NCBI RefSeq assembly: GCF_902804485.1
Contig: NZ_CADCST010000072.1
Coordinates: forward strand, 87,425 to 151,424
DNA: 64,000 nt
DNA from: Flavobacterium collinsii
GTDB lineage: Bacteria; Bacteroidota; Bacteroidia; Flavobacteriales; Flavobacteriaceae
Direction: 5' to 3'
Shown here: positions 52,119 to 59,798 of the stretch, one piece after another
Numbering within the stretch: position 1 is the stretch's first letter
Layout of the letters: each line of letters opens with the position of its first letter
Translations under genes and position numbers: made by a program
The notes under the pieces: model-generated
What the model saw: the letters and a program-made list of their open reading frames with translations, nothing else
Told to the model about the DNA's origin: nothing
Databases searched by the model: none

Positions 52119-52147
52119 TTGACAGGTACATTTTTTTTATACTTTTG
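52119..52147 (+). promoter_or_regulatory. Promoter of the first L,D-transpeptidase-like gene
   Basis: TTG (52119-52121), 18-nt spacer, TACTTTTG (52140-52147). It lies 36 nt upstream of the ATG. Confidence 0.7.
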
Positions 52148-52183
52148 CCAAACCCCAAGCTTTGTTTAACCTAAAGAAATTCA

Positions 52184-52906
52184 ATGATTTACAAGATTTA
52201 TCCGTTACTGGTGTTTTTACTGTTGTCTTTTGGTAAAGATTCAAATAATACCACCGAAGTTAAAAAGGCGACTGTGAAAACTATCGCTAAAGTTAAAACA
52301 CTTACTGTTGATTCTAAAATTGAAAGTATCTATAATACTTTAAATCCGAATCATTTTTCACTTCCTGAACTTAGAACTTTTTCTGAGGCTCTAAAGGGGT
52401 TTTACCTCTTGAAAGAAAGAGGTGTAATTCAAAAAGATATCCTGACACTTATCGACTTTAGTTTGTCTTCAAACACAAAACGCTTGTGGGTAATCGATCT
52501 GGCAACCAATACTGTTTTATTTAATTCCTTAGTTGCTCATGGTAGAAATACCGGAGAAGAATTTGCATCTAATTTTTCAAATGCAAATTCATCTTTCAAA
52601 AGCAGTTTAGGATTTTATGCGACGGGTGAAATATATCAGGGAAAACACGGCACTTCTTTGCGTTTAGACGGACTGGAGAACGGTGTTAATGACAATGCCC
52701 GCGAACGAGGAGTTGTAATGCACGGTGCTGATTATGTTTCGGAATCGTTCATTAGAAATAACAAACGATTGGGTAGAAGTCAGGGATGTCCAGCAATTCC
52801 AATGGAGATGACTAAAGAAATCATCGAGATCATAAAAAACAAATCGCTTTTGTATATCTATCATCCATCCAGAAGTTTCGCGATGGAAGAGAGGTTAATT
52901 TCTTAG
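52184..52906 (+). CDS. Murein L,D-transpeptidase catalytic domain protein (YkuD_2 type)
   Basis: A 240-residue exported protein. A short hydrophobic N-terminus (MIYKIYPLLVFLLLSFG) is followed by the YkuD_2-type domain, with strands LWVIDLATNTVLFNSLVAHGRNTGEEFASNFSN and the active-site stretch GVVMHGADYVSE (His180) and RLGRSQGCPAIP (Cys202). Such enzymes form or cut 3-3 crosslinks or attach lipoproteins to peptidoglycan. Its 3' end overlaps by 12 bases the end of a second, convergent L,D-transpeptidase gene. Confidence 0.9.
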   Translation: MIYKIYPLLVFLLLSFGKDSNNTTEVKKATVKTIAKVKTLTVDSKIESIYNTLNPNHFSLPELRTFSEALKGFYLLKERGVIQKDILTLIDFSLSSNTKRLWVIDLATNTVLFNSLVAHGRNTGEEFASNFSNANSSFKSSLGFYATGEIYQGKHGTSLRLDGLENGVNDNARERGVVMHGADYVSESFIRNNKRLGRSQGCPAIPMEMTKEIIEIIKNKSLLYIYHPSRSFAMEERLIS

Positions 52907-54478
52907 CTTAGCATACAAATCTGAATCTAAATTATAAATATCAGCTCTGAAAATGAGCTGATTTTTTTTGCTCCATGCCGTCCAGTACCATTGGTATAAG
53001 GCGTATTTTTTGGTAATTCGGATACTCGTTGTTTTCTTGGAGGCAATTATAGTATCAATTTTGTCTTTGGACCAATTTGTTGAATCACCCAAAATATGCT
53101 CAGCCAGTTCCAGCGGATTTTCTACACGAACACATCCCGAGCTTAAAGAACGGTTGCTTCTTCCGAAATTATTGCGGTGGTTGGTGTCATGCAGATAAAC
53201 ACTATGGTTGTTTGGAAATAAAATTTTCATCAACCCCAAAGCATTGTTGTAACCGGGACTTTGAACATAACGGTAATTTCCGGGTTTATTTTCGTTCCAG
53301 GCATTGGGCTGGACTACATTTCCGGAAGTATCATAAATAGTAATGTTTTTATTGGCTAAATAATTCCGATTGCGTTTCATTGCCGGAACCACATCTTCTT
53401 TTAAAATAGTTGGTGGTACCGTCCAGGTTGGGTTAAAAACTACTGTTTTTAATTTCGAAGTGATAATTGGGGTTTTTCTTTTACTTGTTCCTACTACAAT
53501 ATTACGAACCAAAGTAGTGTCCTGGCTTTCGACAACATGTAAACTGTAATCAGGAATGTTGATAATAAAGTAATTTTCGGCTAAATCAGTAGTATACCAT
53601 CTCCAGCGTTCTAAGTTAGCAATGATCTGTTTTTTTCTTTTGTCTTTCGAAAAGTTTAAAGCGTTTATGGTTCCTACTCCAATAACTCCGTCAGCAGCCA
53701 GGCCATGTCTTTCCTGAAACTTTTTAATCGATTCAAAAGTTTTTTGATCGTAAATTGAAGTAAGGCTGTCTTTTCCGGTCATGTCTTTCCAGTACAAAAG
53801 CCTTTTTTTGATGTTGATCAAAGCATTATTGGTATCGTTTAAAACAATTTTATTGACTGATTCAATTGTTTTAACGTCGTCATCAGGAAAAGTATCGATA
53901 ATTTCCAATGCTTTTAATAGCTGTTTGTAAGGAGATGCCTTTGACTGAATACCGTCGACAATGCTGTCCAGTTTATTTTTATTGAACGCTTTTATCAGGA
54001 CATTGTTCACATCAAATGTTTTCTCTTCTAAGTCCCAGTCTGTATAAAGTTTTTTAGGATCAAGTTTTCCTTTATAAAGGTGGTTGAGGTACTTTTCAAA
54101 ATTATAAGTAAGCAAAATATCATACGTTGCCAGATCAGCATCGCTTAGTGAGCTGATTTTGCTTTCGAATTTTTTTAGCCTCGAAGCTTTATAATCCTCA
54201 GGATTTAGGCCTAAGTGTTCGGCATTTGACAATTGCGACAACACATAAGTTCTTTTTTTTAAGTTTCCCCAAACTGTAGAGTTTTCGGATGAGTTGTAGA
54301 ACTGTTTAAGCGTTTCGCTTTTAAAAGTACCAATTAAAGCCGTGTCAATGGTCACCTTTCTTTCGTCAGTAAGTATAATGGCTGGGGTAGCTTTCTTTAC
54401 TACAGGAATAATTTTAGGAGTGTCCTTTTTGCAGGCAATAAATACGCATATTACTAATAAGAAGTAAAAATTCTTCAT
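52895..54478 (-). CDS. L,D-transpeptidase, YcbB-like lipoprotein
   Basis: A 527-residue protein. The start MKNFYFLLVICVFIACKKD gives a lipoprotein signal with Cys16. It has an N-terminal scaffold domain, a peptidoglycan-binding domain (TFESIKKFQERHGLAADGVIGVGTINALN) and the YkuD domain (PDYSLHVVESQDTTLVRNIVVGTSKRKTPII). Its active site is HDTNHRNNFGRSNRSLSSGCVRVENP, with the catalytic Cys in SSGCVRV. This is the YcbB/LdtD layout. The 15 residues upstream of the chosen Met in the open frame would destroy the signal peptide. It is convergent with the other LDT gene. Confidence 0.92.
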   Translation of the reverse strand: MKNFYFLLVICVFIACKKDTPKIIPVVKKATPAIILTDERKVTIDTALIGTFKSETLKQFYNSSENSTVWGNLKKRTYVLSQLSNAEHLGLNPEDYKASRLKKFESKISSLSDADLATYDILLTYNFEKYLNHLYKGKLDPKKLYTDWDLEEKTFDVNNVLIKAFNKNKLDSIVDGIQSKASPYKQLLKALEIIDTFPDDDVKTIESVNKIVLNDTNNALINIKKRLLYWKDMTGKDSLTSIYDQKTFESIKKFQERHGLAADGVIGVGTINALNFSKDKRKKQIIANLERWRWYTTDLAENYFIINIPDYSLHVVESQDTTLVRNIVVGTSKRKTPIITSKLKTVVFNPTWTVPPTILKEDVVPAMKRNRNYLANKNITIYDTSGNVVQPNAWNENKPGNYRYVQSPGYNNALGLMKILFPNNHSVYLHDTNHRNNFGRSNRSLSSGCVRVENPLELAEHILGDSTNWSKDKIDTIIASKKTTSIRITKKYALYQWYWTAWSKKNQLIFRADIYNLDSDLYAKLRN

Positions 54479-54810
54479 TTGATATTCTTTTAAACATAAA
54501 ATTATCTCGCCAGTGTTTTTCAAGTCGAACAGAATTGTCTGGGGAATGACGCTTCGTTCTTTTGTAAAATGTACAGTAGCGGTTTTGGTATTAAATCAAA
54601 TCGACTTGGTTGGCATTGCAGTAGGTTTTGCAATGTTTGATGAAAGCCTTTTCAAATTCTTTTTCTATAAGGGCTTTTTTGAAATAATCCTTGAATCGGA
54701 ATTTGATTTTTTCGGCAAATATAGCTTTGATTTTTTCAAAAAATGAAATAATTCTTATTAAATTTTTATTACGAAATAATGTCCTGAGTGAAGTGTTTCT
54801 AAATTCCACG
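54479..54810 (-). CDS. Possible small hypothetical protein (54591-54809)
   Basis: Only 54591-54809 is coding: 72 residues with a basic, helical C-terminal part (FEKIKAIFAEKIKFRF, FKKALIEKEFEKAFIKHCK). The residue pattern looks more protein-like than the opposite strand, but no promoter, terminator or family is evident. It may be a gene remnant. Confidence 0.25.
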
Positions 54811-54910
54811 TTTCAAATCCCAAACTCCAAATTCCAAACTCCAAATTTCAAGTTTCAAGTTTCAAGTTTCAAACTCCACATTTCACATCCCACATATGAC
54901 ATTTCACAAT
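54800..54910. repeat. Low-complexity CAAATTTCAAGTTTC repeat
   Basis: Serial degenerate units of TTTCAAG, CTCCAAATTCCAA and CATTTCACATCCCA. A related stretch lies at 31625-31665. It is not a CRISPR: there are no spacers of constant size. Confidence 0.65.
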
Positions 54911-55108
54911 TTTCACTTCCCGCAAACCTGGATGTTCAATCAATTTTCCATTAATTACCCCCAATAGGTTACGAAATGAGTCCTGTTGACAGGCTATTTT
55001 TTTAATTTCTCTATCAAAGATACGATTTTCGGCTGATTTTTCTTTTCTGAAAATGGAGTGAAGGACGATATAAGTTTCTTTTGAGGCTATTTTGGCTGAA
55101 CTACCCAA
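54869..55108 (-). CDS. Possible hypothetical protein or gene remnant
   Basis: A 79-residue frame starting at a TTG, open a further 10 codons upstream without an ATG. The central part (ASKETYIVLHSIFRKEKSAENRIFDREIKKIA and SFRNLLGVINGKLIEHPGL) has a natural amino acid composition. The last residues are translated from the low-complexity repeat at 54800-54910, which suggests that a repeat invaded or truncated a gene here. No family was recognised. Confidence 0.3.
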   Translation of the reverse strand: MGSSAKIASKETYIVLHSIFRKEKSAENRIFDREIKKIACQQDSFRNLLGVINGKLIEHPGLREVKIVKCHMWDVKCGV

Positions 55109-55202
55109 AAATAAGGGAAAATAATTGAGGATATAACTTTTTAATTTTAAATAAGTTATCGAAAAATGTGAATTTTTATTGATTTTTTTTGCCGAAAAGC
55201 TT

Positions 55203-55232
55203 GCTTTTAACTGAACTTATGTTCTATATTTG
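55203..55232 (+). promoter_or_regulatory. Promoter of tRNA-Gly(UCC)
   Basis: TATATTTG at 55225-55232, 12 nt upstream of the tRNA. The nearest TTG (55201-55203) gives a spacer of 21 nt. Confidence 0.6.
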
Positions 55233-55244
55233 CACCACAGTAAT

Positions 55245-55317
<73 letters not shown>

Positions 55318-55324
55318 CTTTAAA

Positions 55325-55355
55325 AATCCTCAAACATTTTGTTTGAGGATTTTTT
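55325..55355 (+). terminator. Terminator of tRNA-Gly(UCC)
   Basis: Perfect 11-bp stem AATCCTCAAAC (55325-55335) with 55341-55351, ATTTT loop, then T tract. Confidence 0.88.
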
Positions 55356-55398
55356 GTTTATGGCTTAAATTGAAAAGCAAATATAGTGCTTGTATGTG

Positions 55399-55719
55399 TT
55401 ATGATTTTTTAGGATCTGGGCCATATTCATTTGTACCTTTGTCTCCTTCTTTAATCGCAAGAATAAAACCGTAAATTGGGATAAACGAATACCACCAAGG
55501 TTTTCCAACATCCTGCATTCTTCTTCCTCCTACTGTTATTGTCGGTGGTAAAAGTATTAGTGTTAGAAATTGCAAGATTGTTAATCCGGTTAATCCGGAG
55601 ATAAAGCTGAGAATAAATGACACAATAACGTAAAATAATATAAAATACCAATATTCTTTTCTTCTTGCTCTGCCTTTAATGCTTACATACTTTTTTAAAG
55701 TTTCTACTACGTAATTCAT
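55399..55719 (-). CDS. DUF805 family membrane protein
   Basis: A 106-residue inner-membrane protein. The amphipathic start MNYVVETLKKYVSIKGRARRKEYWYFILFYVIVS carries the F.GR.RR.EYW signature of DUF805. Helices follow, then RRMQDVGKPWWYSFIPIYGFILAIKEGDKGTNEYGPDPK, also characteristic. Function of the family is unknown. I start at 55719 and not at an in-frame Met 23 codons upstream, since the signature defines the N-terminus. A TACATTTG box at 55859-55866 (minus strand) implies a leader of about 130 nt. Confidence 0.88.
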   Translation of the reverse strand: MNYVVETLKKYVSIKGRARRKEYWYFILFYVIVSFILSFISGLTGLTILQFLTLILLPPTITVGGRRMQDVGKPWWYSFIPIYGFILAIKEGDKGTNEYGPDPKKS

Positions 55720-56066
55720 TTTGTTTAAAATTAATTTTATTCTACTCTTTGGTTTTTCGAAATACACCTTGTTTTTTGGGTAGTGCAACTCTACCAGGTA
55801 ATATTAGGTTGTAAATTGAATGTTGATTTAAAAATCTCCATCTTCTTGTAATCGGGAGCAAATGTAATTCAAGGGAGTAAATGGTATTGGTCACTTGTAA
55901 TAATTGGACGAATGATGTAATAAGTGGTTGATAAAAGGGCAAAAGTGGTAAGATTTAGGTTTTACAACTAAGGTGTCGATGTTGTTTATGAAGCCTGGTT
56001 TGTCTTCAGGTGTGGTAAAGAAGGCGGTTTTTTGTTTGTGTCTTTCGGGTAAATGCAAAAAAAATC
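55720..56066. other. Leader of the DUF805 gene and gene-free gap
   Basis: The minus-strand -7 box TACATTTG (55859-55866) gives a roughly 130-nt leader holding a GGTAG/CTACC hairpin (about 55774-55792). Beyond it, 55867-56066 shows no convincing gene or repeat. An open frame across 55742-55942 is discounted. Confidence 0.4.
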
Positions 56067-56100
56067 CCAAATTCCACTTTTGATTAAAAATGGAATTTGG
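56067..56100 (-). terminator. Terminator of the peptidase E gene
   Basis: Stem CCAAATTCCA (56067-56076) with TGGAATTTGG (56091-56100). On the minus strand a T tract follows (A tract at 56058-56064). Confidence 0.75.
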
Positions 56101-56136
56101 AATTTAAAAAGAGTGGAATTTATAAATGTTGAATTT

Positions 56137-56844
56137 TTACTTTAGATGGCTTAAATCGCTTTCTGTTTCTAATTCTGTTGGAGCTTCGTTTTGCAGAAAC
56201 AAACGAGCCTGCAGGTTTCCTTTTAAGGTAATTTTGTCGCCTTTTACTTCCAGCCAGCTGCCTTCTCGTAAGCCTAAAACCGGAATTGCATTAAAAGCAT
56301 GAAACTCTTTAATTCGTGTTTCTCTTGTTTCTCCCATGTGTTTCGATTGTAGATCCGGGTCTAAGTAATGCGGGTTTAGATTAAAAGGGATTAAGCCCAG
56401 GGTTTGAAAACTTGGCGGATAAATGATAGGCATGTCATTAGTGGTTTGCATGGATAATCCGCAAATATTACTTCCGGCACTTGTACCTAAATAAGGTGTT
56501 CCGTTTTTTACAGTTTCGGCAAGAAGCTGCATGATATTGTGTTTGTACAATTGTGTGACTAGTAAAAAAGTGTTTCCGCCTCCGGTAAATATTCCTTCTG
56601 CATTTTTTATGGCGTTTTCTGCGCTTTCAAATTCATGGATTCCTTTAACAGAAATGTTGATTGAGGCAAAAGCCTGTGAAACTTTTGCGGTATAATCGTC
56701 GTGCGAGATGCCTCCGGGTCTTGCAAATGGAATGAATAAAATACTATTGCAGTTTTTAAAATGAGATTGTAAAGTAGGGAGTAAATACTCTAAATAACTG
56801 CCTTCGTGAAGAGTGGAAGTGCTGGCAATGATAATGCTTTTCAT
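56137..56844 (-). CDS. pepE: Dipeptidase E
   Basis: A 235-residue cytoplasmic serine peptidase of family S51 that cleaves Asp-X dipeptides. The catalytic Ser122 is in YLGTSAGSNICGL. The preceding IFTGGGNTFLLVTQLY and the later LNPHYLDPDL with its His are family features, as is LGLREGSWLEV. Length matches E. coli PepE (229). It is monocistronic and divergent from the exported-protein operon at 57 kb. Confidence 0.92.
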   Translation of the reverse strand: MKSIIIASTSTLHEGSYLEYLLPTLQSHFKNCNSILFIPFARPGGISHDDYTAKVSQAFASINISVKGIHEFESAENAIKNAEGIFTGGGNTFLLVTQLYKHNIMQLLAETVKNGTPYLGTSAGSNICGLSMQTTNDMPIIYPPSFQTLGLIPFNLNPHYLDPDLQSKHMGETRETRIKEFHAFNAIPVLGLREGSWLEVKGDKITLKGNLQARLFLQNEAPTELETESDLSHLK

Positions 56845-56946
56845 ATAATTTTAACTCAGGTTGAATCGGTTAAAGATATTAAAAACTCTCTTTTTGTGGC
56901 CTATTTATTGAGTTTAATTAACATATTTTTACCAACTCCTTAGTAT

Positions 56947-56954
56947 TAAATTTG
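56947..56954 (+). promoter_or_regulatory. -7 box of the 57-62 kb operon
   Basis: TAAATTTG at 56947-56954, 55 nt upstream of the ATG at 57010; no TTG at the right distance. Confidence 0.55.
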
Positions 56955-57009
56955 GAGAACATTAAGATATTTTTACAGCTTTAAGAGAAACACTAAAAAA
57001 TTGTCATCA

Positions 57010-57774
57010 ATGCATAAGGTTATCTGTTTTTTGGTTATTGTTTTAGGGCAAACCGGTTGGTTACAGGCTCAGGGCAAGGCTGTTTTAAACGGACGAATAG
57101 CTTCGAATGCTACTGATTTGGAAGGTGTTTATGTAATCAATGCTCAGACAGAGGTAATGACAACAACAGATGTTGAAGGTGCATTCTCGATTGTTGCCAA
57201 AGCGGGTGATGAACTTGTTTTTTCTTCCATACAATTTAAGGAATGCAGAGTGTTGTTAACAGCGGAAAATTTTTCGGATATCAACTTTACGATGAAACTC
57301 AATATGATAATGCATCAGTTGCAGGAAGTAATCGTGAAAAATTACAGTAATGTGAATGCTGTTTCTTTGGGAATTATTCCTGCGGGGCAAAAGTCATATA
57401 CGGCAGCCGAACGAAAATTACGTACAGCTACCGATTTAAATGCGTCGGCAAGCGCAGGAGGTATGGTGGGAGCCTCTGTTTCTGCTGATCCTTTATTGAA
57501 TTTTTTTTCGGGACGTACCGCCATGCTTAAAAAAGAAGCAGTGGTAGAGAAAAAAGAAGCTTTTATGAAGCTTTTAGAGAGGATGTTTACGCTCGAGCAT
57601 TTTGTTGACAGATTGAAAATTCCTCTGGAATATGTAAAAGGATTCGAATATTATGCAGTAGATAATGATAAATTCACGGTGATTCTGAACTCTAAAAACA
57701 AAACTTCGACGGAGTTTTTATTGGGAGAATTGGCTGTTAAGTATAAAGAGATAATTGCAAGTGAAAATAAATAA
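57010..57774 (+). CDS. Exported protein with carboxypeptidase-D-like N-terminal domain, paralogue 1
   Basis: A 254-residue exported protein. After the signal peptide (MHKVICFLVIVLGQTGWLQAQ), residues 25-100 form a carboxypeptidase-D regulatory-like domain (LNGRIASNATDLEGVYVINAQTEVMTTTDVEGAFSIVAKAGDELVFSS). The C-terminal part, with SLGIIPAGQKSYTAAERKL and FFSGRTAMLKKEAVVEKKEAFMKLLERMF, is shared with the next gene. No function is known. It starts a close-packed set that ends in an M1 peptidase. ATG 57010 is preferred over a TTG three codons earlier. Confidence 0.85.
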   Translation: MHKVICFLVIVLGQTGWLQAQGKAVLNGRIASNATDLEGVYVINAQTEVMTTTDVEGAFSIVAKAGDELVFSSIQFKECRVLLTAENFSDINFTMKLNMIMHQLQEVIVKNYSNVNAVSLGIIPAGQKSYTAAERKLRTATDLNASASAGGMVGASVSADPLLNFFSGRTAMLKKEAVVEKKEAFMKLLERMFTLEHFVDRLKIPLEYVKGFEYYAVDNDKFTVILNSKNKTSTEFLLGELAVKYKEIIASENK

Positions 57775-58486
57775 AATCATATACATTGCCCTGTTGCTGT
57801 TTGTTCAGTTGGGTTTTACGCAAAATAAAACTTCGAAAGAAATTTTTGGACAGATTTTCGAGCAGTCTACTTCGGTTGACGCAGTAAATATTATCAATAA
57901 TGCGACTCAGGTAACGGCGGTTTCAGATGCAAATGGTCTGTTTTCGATTGTGGTAAAAGAAGGAGATGTTTTGGTGTTTTCGGCGGTAAATTTGGAAGGT
58001 TATAAAAAGAGAATTACTGCAGAAGATATGAATTCAGGTTCGCTTCAAATTAAAATGACAGCCAAAGAAGTAGAACTTAAAGAAGTAGTTGTGAACGAGA
58101 ATGCTAATATTACGGCTGAGAATTTAGGGATAATTCCATACGGGCAAAAAAAATATACAGCTGCAGAACGAAAAGTTTATACCGCAACTTCTACTTCAGT
58201 AGACAAATTATTAAATAAGATTTCCGGACGAACTGCGATGCTTAAAAAAGAGGTTAATGTAGAAAAGAAGGAGATGCTTTTTAGGAAAATGGAATACCTT
58301 TTTGATGAAAATTATTATACAGACCGATTGAGAATCCCTGTGGCAGATATTAAAGGATTTCAATTATATTGTGTCGATGATGCTGAATTTGCCGTATCTT
58401 TGGATACTAAAAACAAAACAATGAGTATGTTTTTATTAACCGATCTAGCCCGAAAATATCTAATAATTCTCGAAAATGAAAAATAG
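57761..58486 (+). CDS. Exported protein with carboxypeptidase-D-like N-terminal domain, paralogue 2
   Basis: A 241-residue exported protein, a tandem paralogue of its upstream neighbour. Shared blocks are NLGIIPYGQKKYTAAERKVYTAT, SGRTAMLKKEVNVEKKEMLFRKMEYLF and the TDRLRIPVADIKGFQLYCVDD ending. The best start is the GTG at 57761, giving (M)KINKIIYIALLLFVQLGFTQ as a clean signal peptide; it lies inside the upstream gene (14-nt overlap), so translation is coupled. An in-frame TTG two codons earlier is the alternative. Function unknown. Confidence 0.82.
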   Translation: MKINKIIYIALLLFVQLGFTQNKTSKEIFGQIFEQSTSVDAVNIINNATQVTAVSDANGLFSIVVKEGDVLVFSAVNLEGYKKRITAEDMNSGSLQIKMTAKEVELKEVVVNENANITAENLGIIPYGQKKYTAAERKVYTATSTSVDKLLNKISGRTAMLKKEVNVEKKEMLFRKMEYLFDENYYTDRLRIPVADIKGFQLYCVDDAEFAVSLDTKNKTMSMFLLTDLARKYLIILENEK

Positions 58487-59225
58487 CCTAACTGTATTAC
58501 TTATAAGCCTGGTTTGTCAAATTGCACTGGGACAAAATTCAAGAAAACCGTTACACGGACAAGTTACGAATAAGTCTCTCGCCATTGAAAGTGGTTATGT
58601 GATGAATGTAAATGCCAATGTCAGAACATTTATTGGTTCAGGCGGATTGTTTGATATTATGGCAAGACCTAAAGACACCTTGTTATTTACAGGATTGGCA
58701 TTTCAATCTAAAAAAATTGTACTGACGGAGAAAGACTGTGCTGAAATTTTGCTTTCGGTGCCTTTAAACCTCATAAGCAATGAGTTGAAAGAAGTTTTGG
58801 TGCATAAAGATCTTAAAGTGAAATCGCTGGGCGGAGGATCTCAGAAATATGTTGATATGCAATTTGAGGATGATAAACAGTCTACAGCTAAAAATATTGC
58901 AATGTACTCTGATCAGACGATTAAGTACGGAATGGACTTCGTTAGAATTTTTAAAGATGTTAAAAAGTTGCTTTCTAAAAATGATGAAGTCAAAGAGGAA
59001 GTTATAACTGATATGGCTTTTATTGAATATTCAAGATCCAATTTTAAACCAAATTTCTTTACAGGTACCTTAGGGTTAAAAGAAGATGAGATTGAGTTGT
59101 TTTTAATGTATTGCTCTAATGATCCGGAATCAAGAAAACATCTTGACCCAGACCAAAAATTTGAATTGATCGATTTCTTAGTTAATAAAAATAAGGAATT
59201 TAAAAAAGTGAAAGTTTCTCAGTAA
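58476..59225 (+). CDS. Exported protein with carboxypeptidase-D-like N-terminal domain, paralogue 3 (divergent)
   Basis: A 249-residue exported protein (signal MKNSLTVLLISLVCQIALGQ). The N-terminal regulatory-like domain (LHGQVTNKSLAIESGYVMNVNANVRTFIGSGGLFDIMARPKDTLLFTGLAFQSKKI) resembles the two upstream genes. The C-terminal half differs, lacking the SGRTAMLKKE block and containing a charged helical region. It overlaps its upstream neighbour by 11 bases and its downstream neighbour by one, so the operon is continuous. Function unknown. Confidence 0.82.
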   Translation: MKNSLTVLLISLVCQIALGQNSRKPLHGQVTNKSLAIESGYVMNVNANVRTFIGSGGLFDIMARPKDTLLFTGLAFQSKKIVLTEKDCAEILLSVPLNLISNELKEVLVHKDLKVKSLGGGSQKYVDMQFEDDKQSTAKNIAMYSDQTIKYGMDFVRIFKDVKKLLSKNDEVKEEVITDMAFIEYSRSNFKPNFFTGTLGLKEDEIELFLMYCSNDPESRKHLDPDQKFELIDFLVNKNKEFKKVKVSQ

Positions 59226-59731
59226 TGAAAAATAAAGTAATCTATCCTTTACTTGGTATATTGTTTTTATCGCTCACTGCTTTTGCATTTCATAAGTTTT
59301 ATGTGGGCGTTTTTCAGGTCAACTATGCCGCTGAAAAAAAAATGATTCAGATTACTTCACGTATTTTTATTGACGATCTGAATAATGGTATGGAGAAAAA
59401 ATACCATAAGAAAACATTTATTGGAACTGATAAAGAAACCGAAGCAGATGTAGAGTTGTTAAAAAAATATCTTTCGGAAAACTTTAGCATTAAAATAAAC
59501 GGTCAATCAAAGCCCATTACTTTTTTATCTAAAGAAGTAGAGGCTAGCGATGTTTTGGTGTGTTATTCCCGAATAAAAGACATTGATAAATTCAAAACCA
59601 TTGAGATTTCGAACACGATTTTAGTGGATTGGAATGTTGAACAACAGAACATTACGCACATTACGGCATTTGGTAGTAAGAAAAGTGTTCTGTTTACGGA
59701 ATCTTCAAGGAAAGAATTGTTAAAGTACTAA
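59225..59731 (+). CDS. DUF6702 family protein
   Basis: A 168-residue exported protein. The signal MKNKVIYPLLGILFLSLTAFA is followed by HKFYVGVFQVNYAAEKKMIQITSRIFIDDLNNGMEKKYHKK, the DUF6702 hallmark. Such genes are typically found directly upstream of M1-type peptidase genes in flavobacteria, as here (67 nt). Function is unknown; a role together with the peptidase is suggested by position. Confidence 0.86.
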   Translation: MKNKVIYPLLGILFLSLTAFAFHKFYVGVFQVNYAAEKKMIQITSRIFIDDLNNGMEKKYHKKTFIGTDKETEADVELLKKYLSENFSIKINGQSKPITFLSKEVEASDVLVCYSRIKDIDKFKTIEISNTILVDWNVEQQNITHITAFGSKKSVLFTESSRKELLKY

Positions 59732-59798
59732 ATAATATATAAAATTATTATTTTAAATTGTTATTTTCACACCCTGACAAAATTACCATTAAAATTTT

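Noticed and set aside
54800..54910. Repeated CAAGTTTC units as a possible CRISPR array
   Set aside because: Units are 7-15 nt, degenerate, and have no constant-length unique spacers; no cas gene is in the window.
55774..55795. Possible tRNA-like piece in the DUF805 leader
   Set aside because: Only a short GGTAG/CTACC stem is seen; no cloverleaf can be drawn.
55742..55942. Minus-strand frame upstream of DUF805
   Set aside because: It overlaps the proposed promoter and leader, has no recognisable features and its composition is that of noncoding DNA.
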